In this document: in pieces, positions 1 through 7,685 of the stretch
How the letters are laid out: each line of letters opens with the position of its first letter
Position numbering within the stretch: the first letter of the stretch is position 1
Assembly (NCBI GenBank): GCA_039583695.1
Contig: JAVKSL010000035.1
Coordinates: 1-27,908, forward strand
Length of the DNA: 27,908 nt
Direction: 5' to 3'
From: JAVKSL01 sp039583695
GTDB taxonomy: Bacteria > Actinomycetota > Acidimicrobiia > Acidimicrobiales > JAJPHD01
Made by a program: the position numbers and the translations under genes
Notes under the pieces: generated by a model
Told to the model about the DNA's origin: nothing
Database searches by the model: none
The model's input: only the letters and a program-made list of their open reading frames with translations

Positions 1-30
1 GGCCCCCCCGGCCCCCCCGGCCCCCCCGGC
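1..30. repeat. 9-bp tandem repeat GGCCCCCCC, three copies plus a partial one
   Basis: Three exact 9-bp units run to the window edge and may continue beyond it. They lie inside the FIST gene and encode a Gly-Gly-Ala repeat on the minus strand. Because the unit is a multiple of three, copy-number changes keep the reading frame, although slippage within the C7 runs would break it. Confidence 0.85.
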
Positions 31-966
31 TGCGGCCGAGGTAAGGAGGTGACGGAGATCGTCGTCGGCAGCCTCGGCGTCCCGGAGGTGGAACTGGACT
101 GTGCTGCCGGTCTCGACCGCTTCGCCCAGGGCGATGGCGCCCGTTCGCCGATCGGCCCCCATGATCCCTACAATCCGAAAGTCGCCCCTCCCAAAGCTCG
201 TCCGGTGCTCATCGATGACCCTTCCCACAACCAGGCCACCTCTGTTCACTAGGGCCACGTCGGCTTGGGTGAGCTGTCCCTGGGCCAGCGCTTCGAGCCG
301 CTCCAGCGGCGGCTTCCCAGCCAGCTGGTAGACGACGTTGCCATCTGCCTGGGTCACCATCCAGGGGAACCCGATTGGTCGGCATCCCTGGGAGACGACC
401 GTGCTCACATGTGCCCGAGGCCCGAGCAGGATCCCGACGGCCCCATTGGTGCGGACCCGGCCCTCGATGATCAGCCGGACCTCCCCCGGGGTGCGGGCGC
501 CAGAGGCCATACCTCCGATGACCGGCAGGCCCGGATAGGTCGTGCCCAGCCACTCAAAGAACAAGGCCAGCGGGAAGCTGAACGGATCCCCGACCAGCAA
601 GAGGGCAGAAGGATCGAAGCTCAGGTCGTCCGGCCAACCCATGATCGGGCCAGTGTTGCCGACCGCCTCCAGCTCCAGTGGCAGCACGGGTCCGACGTTG
701 CCGGCCCACAGGCTCATAGCCGGACGATGCTCGACCTCGCGTCCCGTCCCCACCACCGACTCGGCCACGCAACCGATCATGGCTCGGGGCCGGAGCAGGC
801 CATTCACCGCGTCGGCGATCTTGTCCAAGGTGCCGGCGTGCGGTGGCGTGACGAACAGGACGGCGACGTCCGGGGCGTGGCCAAGGTGGTCGAACACGTG
901 GCCCACTACCTCGCCCACCGCCGTGGTGGCTATCGGGTGCTCAGACAGAGCCGAAGCGAAGGGCAC
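1..966 (-). CDS. FIST-domain sensory protein, C-terminus cut off by the window edge
   Basis: The minus strand is open from a GTG at 966 to position 1, giving 322 codons without a stop. An in-frame TAG lies 12 bases upstream of the GTG, which fixes the start near here. The protein begins MPFASALSEHP. About residues 265-300 read GIMGADRRTGAIALGE and then VQFHLRDAEAADDDL, the typical FIST to FIST_C transition. FIST proteins are predicted sensors of small ligands, often amino acids, and commonly work with signalling proteins; this one has no kinase or cyclase domain in the visible part. The last visible residues are a Gly-Gly-Ala repeat that replaces ordinary sequence just before the missing part of FIST_C. 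It lies 62 bp downstream of the desaturase gene on the same strand and may be co-transcribed. The family assignment is firm; the ligand is unknown. Confidence 0.85.
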   Translation of the reverse strand, partial: MPFASALSEHPIATTAVGEVVGHVFDHLGHAPDVAVLFVTPPHAGTLDKIADAVNGLLRPRAMIGCVAESVVGTGREVEHRPAMSLWAGNVGPVLPLELEAVGNTGPIMGWPDDLSFDPSALLLVGDPFSFPLALFFEWLGTTYPGLPVIGGMASGARTPGEVRLIIEGRVRTNGAVGILLGPRAHVSTVVSQGCRPIGFPWMVTQADGNVVYQLAGKPPLERLEALAQGQLTQADVALVNRGGLVVGRVIDEHRTSFGRGDFRIVGIMGADRRTGAIALGEAVETGSTVQFHLRDAEAADDDLRHLLTSAAAGGAGGAGGA

Positions 967-1028
967 TACGCGAGGCTATCCGCATCGGTGCCGGCCCGGA
1001 ACCTCCGCCCGGCTCCGGTGCAGATCTC

Positions 1029-1790
1029 TCAGACGGGCACGGCGCTGCGCCGTGGCGGCCGGGGCACCTTGAGCTTGACCTCGTTGTGGCGGATCGTCGC
1101 CCAACCTGCCTTCGAGAAGGCCCGTACCACCCACCAACCCGGGTCCACCTGGCCCTTGTCCAGGGCGAACTTCGCAGACGTGGGAGCGGCGTGGTGATTG
1201 TTGTGCAAGCCCTCTCCGGCGACGAGCAGAGCCAGCCACTGGTTGTTGGTGGCCAGGTTCTCGTACGGTCGCTTCCCGTAGGCGTGGCCGATGGCGTTGA
1301 TGGCGCCACTCGCCAGAAGGTAGGTCACCACGTGAACGGCCGCAGCTACCAGGGCCATCTGCCAACCCAGGATGAAGTACAAAGACGCCACGCCAATGGC
1401 CAGCCCCGGCAGTGCATGGTCGAAGAATGCCTTGTCGAGCCGGTCCGGGGGCAGGTCCCGGGCATAGCGGGCAACGGTCGCCTCGTCAGCGGCCGCTCGC
1501 TTGTACAGTGCCACGTTGGCGAACTGCACCATAGCGAAACCCTCGAGGATGGGGGAGTGGGGGTCGCCCTCGACGTCGGTGTAGGCGTGGTGTTTGCGAT
1601 GCACTGCAACCCACTCTCTGGGCTTGATCCCGAGAGAGACCCACATCAGAAACCGGATGACCACCGACAGCCAGGGCTTCAGGGTGATCGCCCGATGGGC
1701 CAGGGTCCGGTGGAGGTACACGGTGGTCATGAACAGCCCCACCTGGCTGACGGCGAGGCCGACGAGGACTGCTACGAGGACGCGGGGCAT
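1029..1790 (-). CDS. Membrane acyl-CoA/fatty acid desaturase (delta-9 type)
   Basis: This 253-residue membrane protein carries the three histidine boxes of the di-iron acyl-lipid/acyl-CoA desaturases: HRTLAH at residues 27-32, HRKHH at 64-68 and HNNHH at 196-200. These ligate the di-iron centre that introduces a cis double bond into a saturated acyl chain using oxygen and a reductant. Hydrophobic segments lie near residues 4-25, 40-55 and 128-165, the usual two-hairpin topology with the His boxes facing the cytoplasm. It is shorter than many actinobacterial homologues (about 300-340 residues) because little precedes the first His box. The start is ATG at 1790 with no strong ribosome binding site. 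It is divergent from the LON-domain gene (53 bp gap) and is followed by the FIST gene. The reaction class is secure; substrate and regiospecificity are inferred. Confidence 0.92.
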   Translation of the reverse strand: MPRVLVAVLVGLAVSQVGLFMTTVYLHRTLAHRAITLKPWLSVVIRFLMWVSLGIKPREWVAVHRKHHAYTDVEGDPHSPILEGFAMVQFANVALYKRAAADEATVARYARDLPPDRLDKAFFDHALPGLAIGVASLYFILGWQMALVAAAVHVVTYLLASGAINAIGHAYGKRPYENLATNNQWLALLVAGEGLHNNHHAAPTSAKFALDKGQVDPGWWVVRAFSKAGWATIRHNEVKLKVPRPPRRSAVPV

Positions 1791-1843
1791 CCGCTAAGAC
1801 TAGCAGGGCGCGGGCGTCCGGAGAAGCGGTACCCTATCGCTCG

Positions 1844-2467
1844 ATGACCTTAGTCGCGATGCCCATGTTTCCCCTCGACACGGTGCTGTTCCCCGGTCTT
1901 GGCCTGCCACTTCACATCTTCGAGCCCCGCTACCGATCCCTGGTGGCTGACTGTCTCGAGGGCGACCGTCAGTTCGGGGTGGTGCTGATCGAACGTGGGC
2001 ACGAGGTTGGTGGCGGAGACGCTCGATTTGGAGTCGGCACCGTGGCCCGGATCGTTCAGGAGGACCCAGCTCCAGACGGGCGCTGGGTCCTCCTGGCGGT
2101 CGGCTCGAGGCGGATCCGCATCGAGCACTGGCTCCCCGATGCTCCCTACCCGCTGGCCCTGGTGAAAGATATCGAGGAGGACCCGCCAACCAATGCCGAT
2201 CGAGACGAGATGGCCCGCATCGAGCGACAGGTCCGCCGGGCCCTCGCCTACGCCGCTGAGCTGGACGACGGCCCCACGGTGCCTTCCACGGTCGAGCTTG
2301 CTGAGGAGCCCGAGGCCAAGTGTTGGGAGCTGTGCGCCATGAGCCCTCTCGCCCTGCTCGATCACCAGCGCCTTCTCGAGGCTCCGACCGTACCTGGCCG
2401 CCTGGCCCTCCTGAGCGAGATGACCGAGTCCGTCTGTGAGGACCTCCTGGCCCGCCTGACCTCTTGA
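1844..2467 (+). CDS. LON substrate-binding-domain protein (peptidase S16 N-domain, stand-alone)
   Basis: The 207-residue product starts MTLVAMPMFPLDTVLFPG and continues LPLHIFEPRYRSLVADCLEGDRQ, the hallmark of the N-terminal domain of Lon protease. No AAA or Ser-Lys protease domain follows; the ORF ends after the helical tail (ALLDHQRLLEAP), so this is the stand-alone LON-domain type common in actinobacteria. In Lon proteases this domain recognises substrates; the role of the free form is not established. The ATG at 1844 was chosen, with a second ATG at 1859 (MPMFPLD) that would fit the family equally well. It is divergent from the desaturase gene and 102 bp upstream of the HemD-like regulator. 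Confidence 0.88.
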   Translation: MTLVAMPMFPLDTVLFPGLGLPLHIFEPRYRSLVADCLEGDRQFGVVLIERGHEVGGGDARFGVGTVARIVQEDPAPDGRWVLLAVGSRRIRIEHWLPDAPYPLALVKDIEEDPPTNADRDEMARIERQVRRALAYAAELDDGPTVPSTVELAEEPEAKCWELCAMSPLALLDHQRLLEAPTVPGRLALLSEMTESVCEDLLARLTS

Positions 2468-2546
2468 GGAATCGCGCGCCGGTGGCGCTCACCACCCGTG
2501 CCCACTTGTGTTCACGCCAGCGGTACTTGGGCGCAACTTCCTCGTA

Positions 2547-2558
2547 ACACCGCGGTGT
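2547..2558. promoter_or_regulatory. Perfect 12-bp palindrome ahead of the HemD-winged-helix gene (candidate operator)
   Basis: ACACCGCGGTGT reads identically on both strands and ends 11 bases before the GTG start at 2570. A perfect dyad this close to the start of a DNA-binding protein gene suggests autoregulation, but binding is inferred. Confidence 0.45.
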
Positions 2559-2569
2559 GAACCTGTGGT

Positions 2570-3682
2570 GTGCAGATCGCGCCGCTGCAGGGCTACACGA
2601 TTGGCATCACCGCGGACCGTCGCCGGGGCGAGCAGGCCAACCTTCTGCGCCGCCGGGGGGCGAAGGTCCTTCACGGGCCGACGATCAGCACAGCAGTGGT
2701 CGCCGACGACCAGGCGCTCCGGGCTGTCACTGAGGCGGTCATCCACTCGCCACCGCAGTGGTTGCTGGCCACTACCGGAATTGGCATGCGGACCTGGTTC
2801 GAAGCGGCGCGCTCCTGGAGCCTGGACGTCGATCTTCGCGACTCGCTGTCTTGCGCCCGGGTCCTGGCACGTGGGCCCAAGTCGGCCTCCGCGGTGGAGA
2901 GCCTGGGTCTCAAGGTCTGGAGCCGGGCGCCCTCGGATCGCTTGAGCGAGCTGGTGGACACACTGGCCAGGGCCGGTGTGGACGGGCACACTGTGGTCGT
3001 GCAGCTGTACGGCGAACCCTCGTCGGAGGTGACCGGCGACATTGCCAAGCTGGGAGCGAAGGTGTCGGAGGTGGCGACCTACCGCTGGACGGATCCAATC
3101 GAGGAAGGCCCCGCGCTGCGCTTGGCCGGCGCGGCCGCGGCTTGCCGGGTGCACGCTGTGACTTTCACCTCGGCTCCGGCGGTGCGCAACCTGCTGGCGA
3201 TAGCGAGCCGTCATGGGTTGGCTGAGTCCGTGCGGAGCGCGTTCGACCATCGGGTTGTGGCAGCTTGTGTCGGGCCTGCGTGTGCCGAGACGGCCAGGTC
3301 GGTGGGGATCGACAACCCAGTGGCCCCGGCCGTCGGGCGCCTCGGGTTACTGATCCGAGAGATGACCGACGAGTTGGCTCGGCGTCGTCCGATCCTGGTG
3401 ATGGCCGGCCAGAAGGTCGTCCTGCAGGGCCGTGTAGCGATCGTGGAGGGGGAGGTGGTATCTCTTGGCGGGCGCGAGAGCGACGTCTTGTGGGTGCTGG
3501 CGCGCTTCCCCGGCGAGGTGGTTCCACGCGCGGGGCTGCTCAGGGCGGTGTGGGGCGAGCAGGCTCACGACTCTCACGTCATGGAGGTGACGCTCTCCCG
3601 GTTGCGGGCCAAGCTGGGCACCGCAGGCGCTGCCCTCGAGGCGGTGCCGAATGAGGGATATCGCCTCGCGACAAGCTCGTAA
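2570..3682 (+). CDS. Uroporphyrinogen-III synthase-like domain fused to a winged-helix DNA-binding domain (NnaR-like regulator)
   Basis: The 370-residue protein has two parts. Residues about 8-260 match the HemD fold (GYTIGITADRRRGEQANLLRRRGA at the start, and later VTFTSAPAVRNLL). Residues about 275-368 form an OmpR/PhoB-type winged helix: LGGRESDVLWVLARFPGEVVPRAGLL, then HVMEVTLSRLRAKLG, then VPNEGYRL. Actinobacterial HemD-winged-helix fusions include NnaR, a regulator of nitrate/nitrite assimilation in Streptomyces, so a regulatory role is more likely than uroporphyrinogen synthesis. No nitrate, nitrite or other haem genes are in this window, so the target is unknown. The start is GTG at 2570; an ATG is not available near the conserved N-terminus. 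The 12-bp palindrome just upstream may be its operator. Confidence 0.88.
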   Translation: MQIAPLQGYTIGITADRRRGEQANLLRRRGAKVLHGPTISTAVVADDQALRAVTEAVIHSPPQWLLATTGIGMRTWFEAARSWSLDVDLRDSLSCARVLARGPKSASAVESLGLKVWSRAPSDRLSELVDTLARAGVDGHTVVVQLYGEPSSEVTGDIAKLGAKVSEVATYRWTDPIEEGPALRLAGAAAACRVHAVTFTSAPAVRNLLAIASRHGLAESVRSAFDHRVVAACVGPACAETARSVGIDNPVAPAVGRLGLLIREMTDELARRRPILVMAGQKVVLQGRVAIVEGEVVSLGGRESDVLWVLARFPGEVVPRAGLLRAVWGEQAHDSHVMEVTLSRLRAKLGTAGAALEAVPNEGYRLATSS

Positions 3683-3690
3683 GCCCGCCC

Positions 3691-3715
3691 GTGGGGCTCG
3701 TGGGGCTCGTGGGGC
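3691..3715. repeat. 9-bp tandem repeat GTGGGGCTC, nearly three copies, intergenic
   Basis: Two exact copies (3691-3699, 3700-3708) and a third partial copy lie between the convergent regulator and Cys/His protein genes. This stretch of 107 bp holds no gene; a weak hairpin (CGTTC/GAACG, 3761-3773) is the only other structure seen. Confidence 0.7.
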
Positions 3716-3789
3716 CGGCCATCCCGAACTGGGAAGGGTTGCTTCTATAGCGACGATAACCGTTCTCGGAACGTGCCCGGTAGATGCAG

Positions 3790-4137
3790 TCAGCGGGCGG
3801 TCGGGGGACCGCGTTTGCCGCCGCGGCCCTGGCCCATGTCGCCGCCGCTGCGTCCGGGACGGCGGGTGGTGCGGCGTTCCCAGCACGCGCTGTGCCAGTG
3901 ACGGCGCAAGTCGGGCGCCTCTTTCGGGATGACCGCCACGTGGCCCACCCCAACCTCGATGTCCTGGTTGCAACCCGGGCAGATGTAGCGCTTGGTTGCG
4001 CGGTAGGGCTGGATGCGGCGGACCTCGGCTGCGTAGCCGCTGATCGGGTCGAGTGGGTGGAACCCAGGCTCAGCCCAAGGGCCGTTCAAGGCTTGTGTGG
4101 CTGGGAGATGCGGATCATGTTCCCCGACGCTACTCAC
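3790..4137 (-). CDS. Small conserved actinobacterial Cys/His protein, often labelled ATP/GTP-binding; start uncertain
   Basis: The C-terminal 90 residues of the minus-strand frame look conserved: FHPLDPISGYAAEVRRIQPY, then YICPGCNQDIEVGVGHVAV, then RRHWHSACW, followed by a basic Arg/Gly tail. The C-x2-C pair and the H-x-H-x3-C motif could bind a metal ion such as zinc. Short actinobacterial proteins with the same YRCPGC...HWHxxCW pattern are usually annotated as ATP/GTP-binding, a label without visible support here because there is no P-loop. The frame stays open to an ATG at 4335, but the upstream part has Arg-rich composition typical of a non-coding frame, so GTG at 4137 (about 115 residues) or TTG at 4089 (about 99 residues) is more likely. 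It is divergent from comM. Function unknown. Confidence 0.65.
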   Translation of the reverse strand: MSSVGEHDPHLPATQALNGPWAEPGFHPLDPISGYAAEVRRIQPYRATKRYICPGCNQDIEVGVGHVAVIPKEAPDLRRHWHSACWERRTTRRPGRSGGDMGQGRGGKRGPPTAR

Positions 4138-4275
4138 CCCCAGGGTGGCGTGGCCTCTCCGTTCCTGCCCGGCGGCGACCGCTCGGTCCTGGTCGTGGTG
4201 GGCGCGCGATTGGAGAAAACGCACACTCGCCGCCAGGCCCGACCACCTGATACACCCCCGGCGTATCCTGTGTTG

Positions 4276-4301
4276 CCGGTGCCTCGCAGGGCGGGCACCG
4301 G
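4276..4301. promoter_or_regulatory. 8-bp stem-loop in the comM leader region
   Basis: CCGGTGCC (4276-4283) and GGCACCGG (4294-4301) can pair around a 10-base loop, about 50 bp before the comM start. No T-run follows, so it is a weak terminator candidate; it may be a leader structure or an operator. A second imperfect dyad (GATAC...GTATC) lies just upstream at about 4248-4266. Confidence 0.35.
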
Positions 4302-4350
4302 GTCGAGATAGCGCCCTCCCGTTGGTTTCTTCCATCGTTGGAGTGCAAAG

Positions 4351-5871
4351 ATGATCGCAACTGTTCCCTCAGCCACCCTGCTCGGCGTCGATGGCCGGCC
4401 TGTCTCAGTGGAGGTCCAGGTGGTCTCCGGCATGCCGTGCTTCAGCATCGTCGGGCTGCCGGATGCCGCGTGCCGGGAGTCGAGAGACCGGGTTCGGGCA
4501 GCCATAGTGTCCAGTGGTTTGTACTGGCCCAACAAGCGCGTCACTGTCAACCTGGCGCCATCGGGAGTGCGCAAGAGTGGCGCCGGTCTGGACCTGCCGA
4601 TCGCGGTCGCCCTGCTTGCCGCGGACGGCCAGATACCCTCGGCAAGGCTTGCCGATCTCGCGTTTGTCGGCGAGCTGGGCTTGGACGGCTCCATTCGCCC
4701 GGTTGTGGGAACTGTCCCCATGGCCGAAGCCATTCAAGCGCCCGTGCTGGTGGTCCCTGACGCGTCGGCGGCCCAGGCTGGCCTCGTGGGCCGTCACCAA
4801 ATAAGGCCGGTAGGGACCCTCACTGCGCTGGTCGGCGCTCTTCGGGGCAGCGAACCGTGGCCGGCTCCGGCGGAGTGTGTTCCGGTGGAAGCGCAGCTTG
4901 AGCCGGTTTTGGACCTGGCCGACGTGAAGGGTCAGCGCTTGGGTCGGTGGGCGGTGGAGGTCGCCGCGGCAGGGGGCCACCACCTGTTGCTGATCGGACC
5001 GCCCGGGTCTGGCAAGACCATGCTGGCCCGCCGGCTACCAGGCATCCTGCCTCCCCTACGGCGGGAGCAGGCGCTCGAGGCCATGCGGGTGCACTCGGCG
5101 GCCGGCCTGAGCTGGCCCGGTAACGGGTTGATGGTCAGGCCGCCATTCCGGGCTCCCCACCACGGGGCTTCCGCGGTGTCGCTGATCGGGGGCGGGGCGT
5201 CGTGGATGCGACCTGGTGAGATAAGCCTGGCGCACTCAGGGGTCTTGTTTCTCGACGAGATGGGCGAGTTTCCGGCCTCGGTGCTCGATACCCTCCGCCA
5301 GCCTCTGGAGGAGGGAGTGGTGAGGGTGTGCCGGGCGCGGGCAACGGTAACCTTTCCGGCCAGGTTCCTGCTGGTCGGAGCGATGAACCCCTGCCCGTGC
5401 GGGGAGGGCATGACGCAGTGGGAATGTCGTTGCTCCGAACAGGCTCGCGCCCGGTATGCCCGGCGCCTCTCCGGGCCCTTGCTGGATCGATTCGATCTGC
5501 GCGTGCCAGTTGGACGCCCGGTGGTTGCCGAGCTGTTGCGAGAGAGCACACAGGAGTCGACAGTCACGATCGCTGCCCGGGTCGAACGGGCACGCGAGCT
5601 GGCGACGGCGCGGGGCATGGCTTGCAACGCCGAGCTTCCTGCGCGGCGCCTCGACGAGCTGGCACCGCTGTCAGCCGCAGCGTCGCGCTTGATCGAGCGA
5701 CGGTTGAGGTCCGGAGCACTCTCGGCCAGGGGACTGCACCGGGTGCGCAGGGTTGCTCGGACACTTGCCGACCTGGGCGAAGCGGGCGAGTTGGTCGAGA
5801 CCGAGCACGTGGCCGCGGCACTGGAGCTGAGGGTTGGACTCTCGAGCCTCTTGCCCAGCTTGGCGGCATGA
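4351..5871 (+). CDS. comM: ComM/YifB-family Mg-chelatase-like AAA+ ATPase
   Basis: The 506-residue protein opens with the Lon-protease-like fold of the family (FSIVGLPDAACRESRDRVRAA at 31-51; VNLAPSGVRKSGAGLDLPIA at 66-85). Then come an Mg-chelatase AAA+ module with Walker A GPPGSGKT (216-223), Walker B LFLDEMGEF, and the NPCPCG...CRC cysteine cluster, and a C-terminal four-helix domain (SARGLHRVRRVARTLADL). ComM is a hexameric helicase that promotes branch migration during integration of transformed DNA. Length matches the family (about 500). GGAG eight bases before the ATG at 4351 supports the start. The stop overlaps the dprA start (ATGA), so both DNA-uptake proteins are translationally coupled. 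Other competence genes are not in view. Confidence 0.95.
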   Translation: MIATVPSATLLGVDGRPVSVEVQVVSGMPCFSIVGLPDAACRESRDRVRAAIVSSGLYWPNKRVTVNLAPSGVRKSGAGLDLPIAVALLAADGQIPSARLADLAFVGELGLDGSIRPVVGTVPMAEAIQAPVLVVPDASAAQAGLVGRHQIRPVGTLTALVGALRGSEPWPAPAECVPVEAQLEPVLDLADVKGQRLGRWAVEVAAAGGHHLLLIGPPGSGKTMLARRLPGILPPLRREQALEAMRVHSAAGLSWPGNGLMVRPPFRAPHHGASAVSLIGGGASWMRPGEISLAHSGVLFLDEMGEFPASVLDTLRQPLEEGVVRVCRARATVTFPARFLLVGAMNPCPCGEGMTQWECRCSEQARARYARRLSGPLLDRFDLRVPVGRPVVAELLRESTQESTVTIAARVERARELATARGMACNAELPARRLDELAPLSAAASRLIERRLRSGALSARGLHRVRRVARTLADLGEAGELVETEHVAAALELRVGLSSLLPSLAA

Positions 5872-7109
5872 GCGCCGTGCTGCCCGGGCACGCCTACGTG
5901 GCGGCGCTCGCTGGATTGCCTCACCTCACCCCGTCGCGCCTGCGCCGACTCTTGGCGGACCGGGACCCAGTCAAAACATGGGAAAGCATCCGGGCTGGGA
6001 AGCTGCATTGGGGCCTGCTGGACCCAGGCGTTGGCCACGCCGACTCGAGCAAACCAGGCGAGCCTGGTCCTCCCCCTGAGCTCATCCCAGTATTCGCCAG
6101 CCAGCCCGAGCCCAGCTGGACTCCTGCTGCTCTTGCCCGCGCATGGCGAGTCCACGCCGAGCGGACCGATCCCGGCGACGTCTGGACGGCTTACCAGGCA
6201 GCTGGGATCCAGGTGTGTGCGCACGGGGGTGATAACTATCCGGCTGTCCTCGACGAGGACCCTGAGGCCCCGCCAGTGTTGTTCTGGCTGGGCAGTCTCA
6301 GCGCGCTGGAGCGCCCAACCGTTGCGCTTGTAGGGACCCGCGCGTGTAGCCACTATGGGGAGGAGGTGGCGGCCGAGCTTGGCTCAGGGCTTTCCGAGGC
6401 CGGGGTATCGGTTGTGTCCGGTTTGGCCCTGGGGATCGACGGCGCCGCCCACCGGGGTGCCCTAGCCAGGGGGGGAGCGCCCCCTTTGGGGATTGCCGGC
6501 AGTGGACTCGACGTGATCTACCCACGACGGCATGCCCGCCTGTGGCAGCAGGTCGGGACCCGTGGGGGCCTCGTCTCGGAGGCGCCCTTGGGTGCGGCTG
6601 CCGAGGCATGGCGGTTTCCCTGGCGCAACCGCCTGATCGCCGCGCTCTCGGATGTGGTGGTCGTGGTCGAGTCGCACCGCGCTGGCGGGGCGCTGCTCAC
6701 TGTCGAGGCGGCAATGCGCCGAGGCGTCACGGTGTTGGCAGTTCCGGGGTCGGTTCGCAGTCCTGCCTCGGTGGGCACCAATGCTCTGATCGCCGACGGT
6801 TGCCCACCAGCCAGGGACGTCGATGACGTCCTGGTGGCGCTGGGCCTGAGCAGGTCCACGTCACATCGGGTCCAGCAGGTCCATTCGTGCATTCCCGCCC
6901 CCCCCGCCCCCCCCGACAGCCTCGAAGGGATGATCTGGGCGTCCCTTGACTCAGAACCAACCCCTACGGAGGTGATCCTGGCTCGGACCGGGTTACCCCT
7001 GGGCGAGGTGGCCGCGGCGCTGGACCACCTGGCCGAAGCAGGTTGGCTGAGGGCGGGAGACGGCTGGTGGCAGCAGGTCGTCAAAGTGCCGTCGTGCTCC
7101 GCGGATTGA
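5868..7109 (+). CDS. dprA: DNA processing protein DprA (RecA loader)
   Basis: ATG at 5868 overlaps the comM stop as ATGA, giving 413 residues starting MSAVLPGHAYVAALAGLPH. The N-terminal region is SAM-like. The central Rossmann fold carries the DprA signatures VALVGTRACSHYG, VVSGLALGIDGAAHRGAL, the FPWRNRLIAALSD motif, and a GALLTVEAA loop followed by NALIADGC. A C-terminal winged-helix domain (TPTEVILARTGLPLGEVAAAL) completes the usual architecture. DprA binds incoming single-stranded DNA and loads RecA. Between the Rossmann fold and the winged helix there is a Pro/Ala linker encoded by two C8 runs (6898-6905 and 6907-6914), where strand slippage would truncate only the last domain. The frame continues upstream inside comM, but the overlap start is the one that fits the family. 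Confidence 0.94.
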   Translation: MSAVLPGHAYVAALAGLPHLTPSRLRRLLADRDPVKTWESIRAGKLHWGLLDPGVGHADSSKPGEPGPPPELIPVFASQPEPSWTPAALARAWRVHAERTDPGDVWTAYQAAGIQVCAHGGDNYPAVLDEDPEAPPVLFWLGSLSALERPTVALVGTRACSHYGEEVAAELGSGLSEAGVSVVSGLALGIDGAAHRGALARGGAPPLGIAGSGLDVIYPRRHARLWQQVGTRGGLVSEAPLGAAAEAWRFPWRNRLIAALSDVVVVVESHRAGGALLTVEAAMRRGVTVLAVPGSVRSPASVGTNALIADGCPPARDVDDVLVALGLSRSTSHRVQQVHSCIPAPPAPPDSLEGMIWASLDSEPTPTEVILARTGLPLGEVAAALDHLAEAGWLRAGDGWWQQVVKVPSCSAD

Positions 7110-7163
7110 GTCGGTGCTGATCCCTACTTGTTCCGGGCAGCGCTAAGGCTCAAAGGACCGCTC

Positions 7164-7685
7164 TCAGTGCAGGCGAAACTCGAACCAGACGGTCTTGCCG
7201 GCGTCGCACTGGATAACGCCCCATGACTCGGATAACAACTCGACCAGGGCCAGGCCCCGTCCGGTCTCCTCGAACTCGGCAGGCCAGCGAGCCTCGGGCT
7301 TGCCCTCACCCTCGTCATGCACCTCGACGCGCACCAGCCTGCCAGGCCAGTACTCGACCTTCACATCCATAGGCGAATGGGCGTGCTCGGCGGCGTTGAT
7401 AGCCAGCTCACTGGTGAGCAGGAGGATGTCCTGCAGATCCTGGGTGATCTGCACCAATTCTGAGTCGGCGACCTCCGCCCCGGCACCCTCCGAACGGGTC
7501 ATCCTCCTCGTGGCTATCTCCGGCCAACCCCATGAGTGCAGGCGCTCCCGCACGAAGCTCCGCGCGTCGCGTCCGCAAGCCGTTGCTGGGGTCAAGTGGT
7601 GGATCGCCTGGTGGTCAGCGCTGGCCAGGGTGCCCGCCGGCGAGCCTTGTTGCGTCAGCGTCTCTTGACCATTAGCCGTTCCCAT
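7164..7685 (-). CDS. Anti-sigma-factor-type ATP-binding protein (RsbW/SpoIIAB-like HATPase)
   Basis: The 173-residue protein has a GHKL ATPase domain: N-box ELAINAAEHA (93-102), G1 box VHDEGEG (122-128) and G2 box GRGLALV (142-148). There is no histidine phospho-acceptor domain, so it resembles the RsbW/SpoIIAB Ser/Thr kinases that hold sigma factors and phosphorylate STAS-domain antagonists. The N-terminal 35 residues look disordered. The gene is last in a minus-strand cluster and its ATG at 7685 overlaps the end of the membrane-hydrolase gene (stop at 7672) by 14 bases, implying coupling. No sigma factor, STAS protein or PP2C phosphatase is adjacent, so the partner must be elsewhere. The family is clear; the anti-sigma role is inferred. 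Confidence 0.88.
   Translation of the reverse strand: MGTANGQETLTQQGSPAGTLASADHQAIHHLTPATACGRDARSFVRERLHSWGWPEIATRRMTRSEGAGAEVADSELVQITQDLQDILLLTSELAINAAEHAHSPMDVKVEYWPGRLVRVEVHDEGEGKPEARWPAEFEETGRGLALVELLSESWGVIQCDAGKTVWFEFRLH

Noticed and set aside
265..1197. Long plus-strand frame opposite the FIST and desaturase genes
   Set aside because: It runs antisense to two clear genes and has the composition of a shadow frame.
5328..5867. Extended start of dprA inside comM
   Set aside because: The added residues do not match DprA, and the ATGA overlap at 5868 gives the normal N-terminus.
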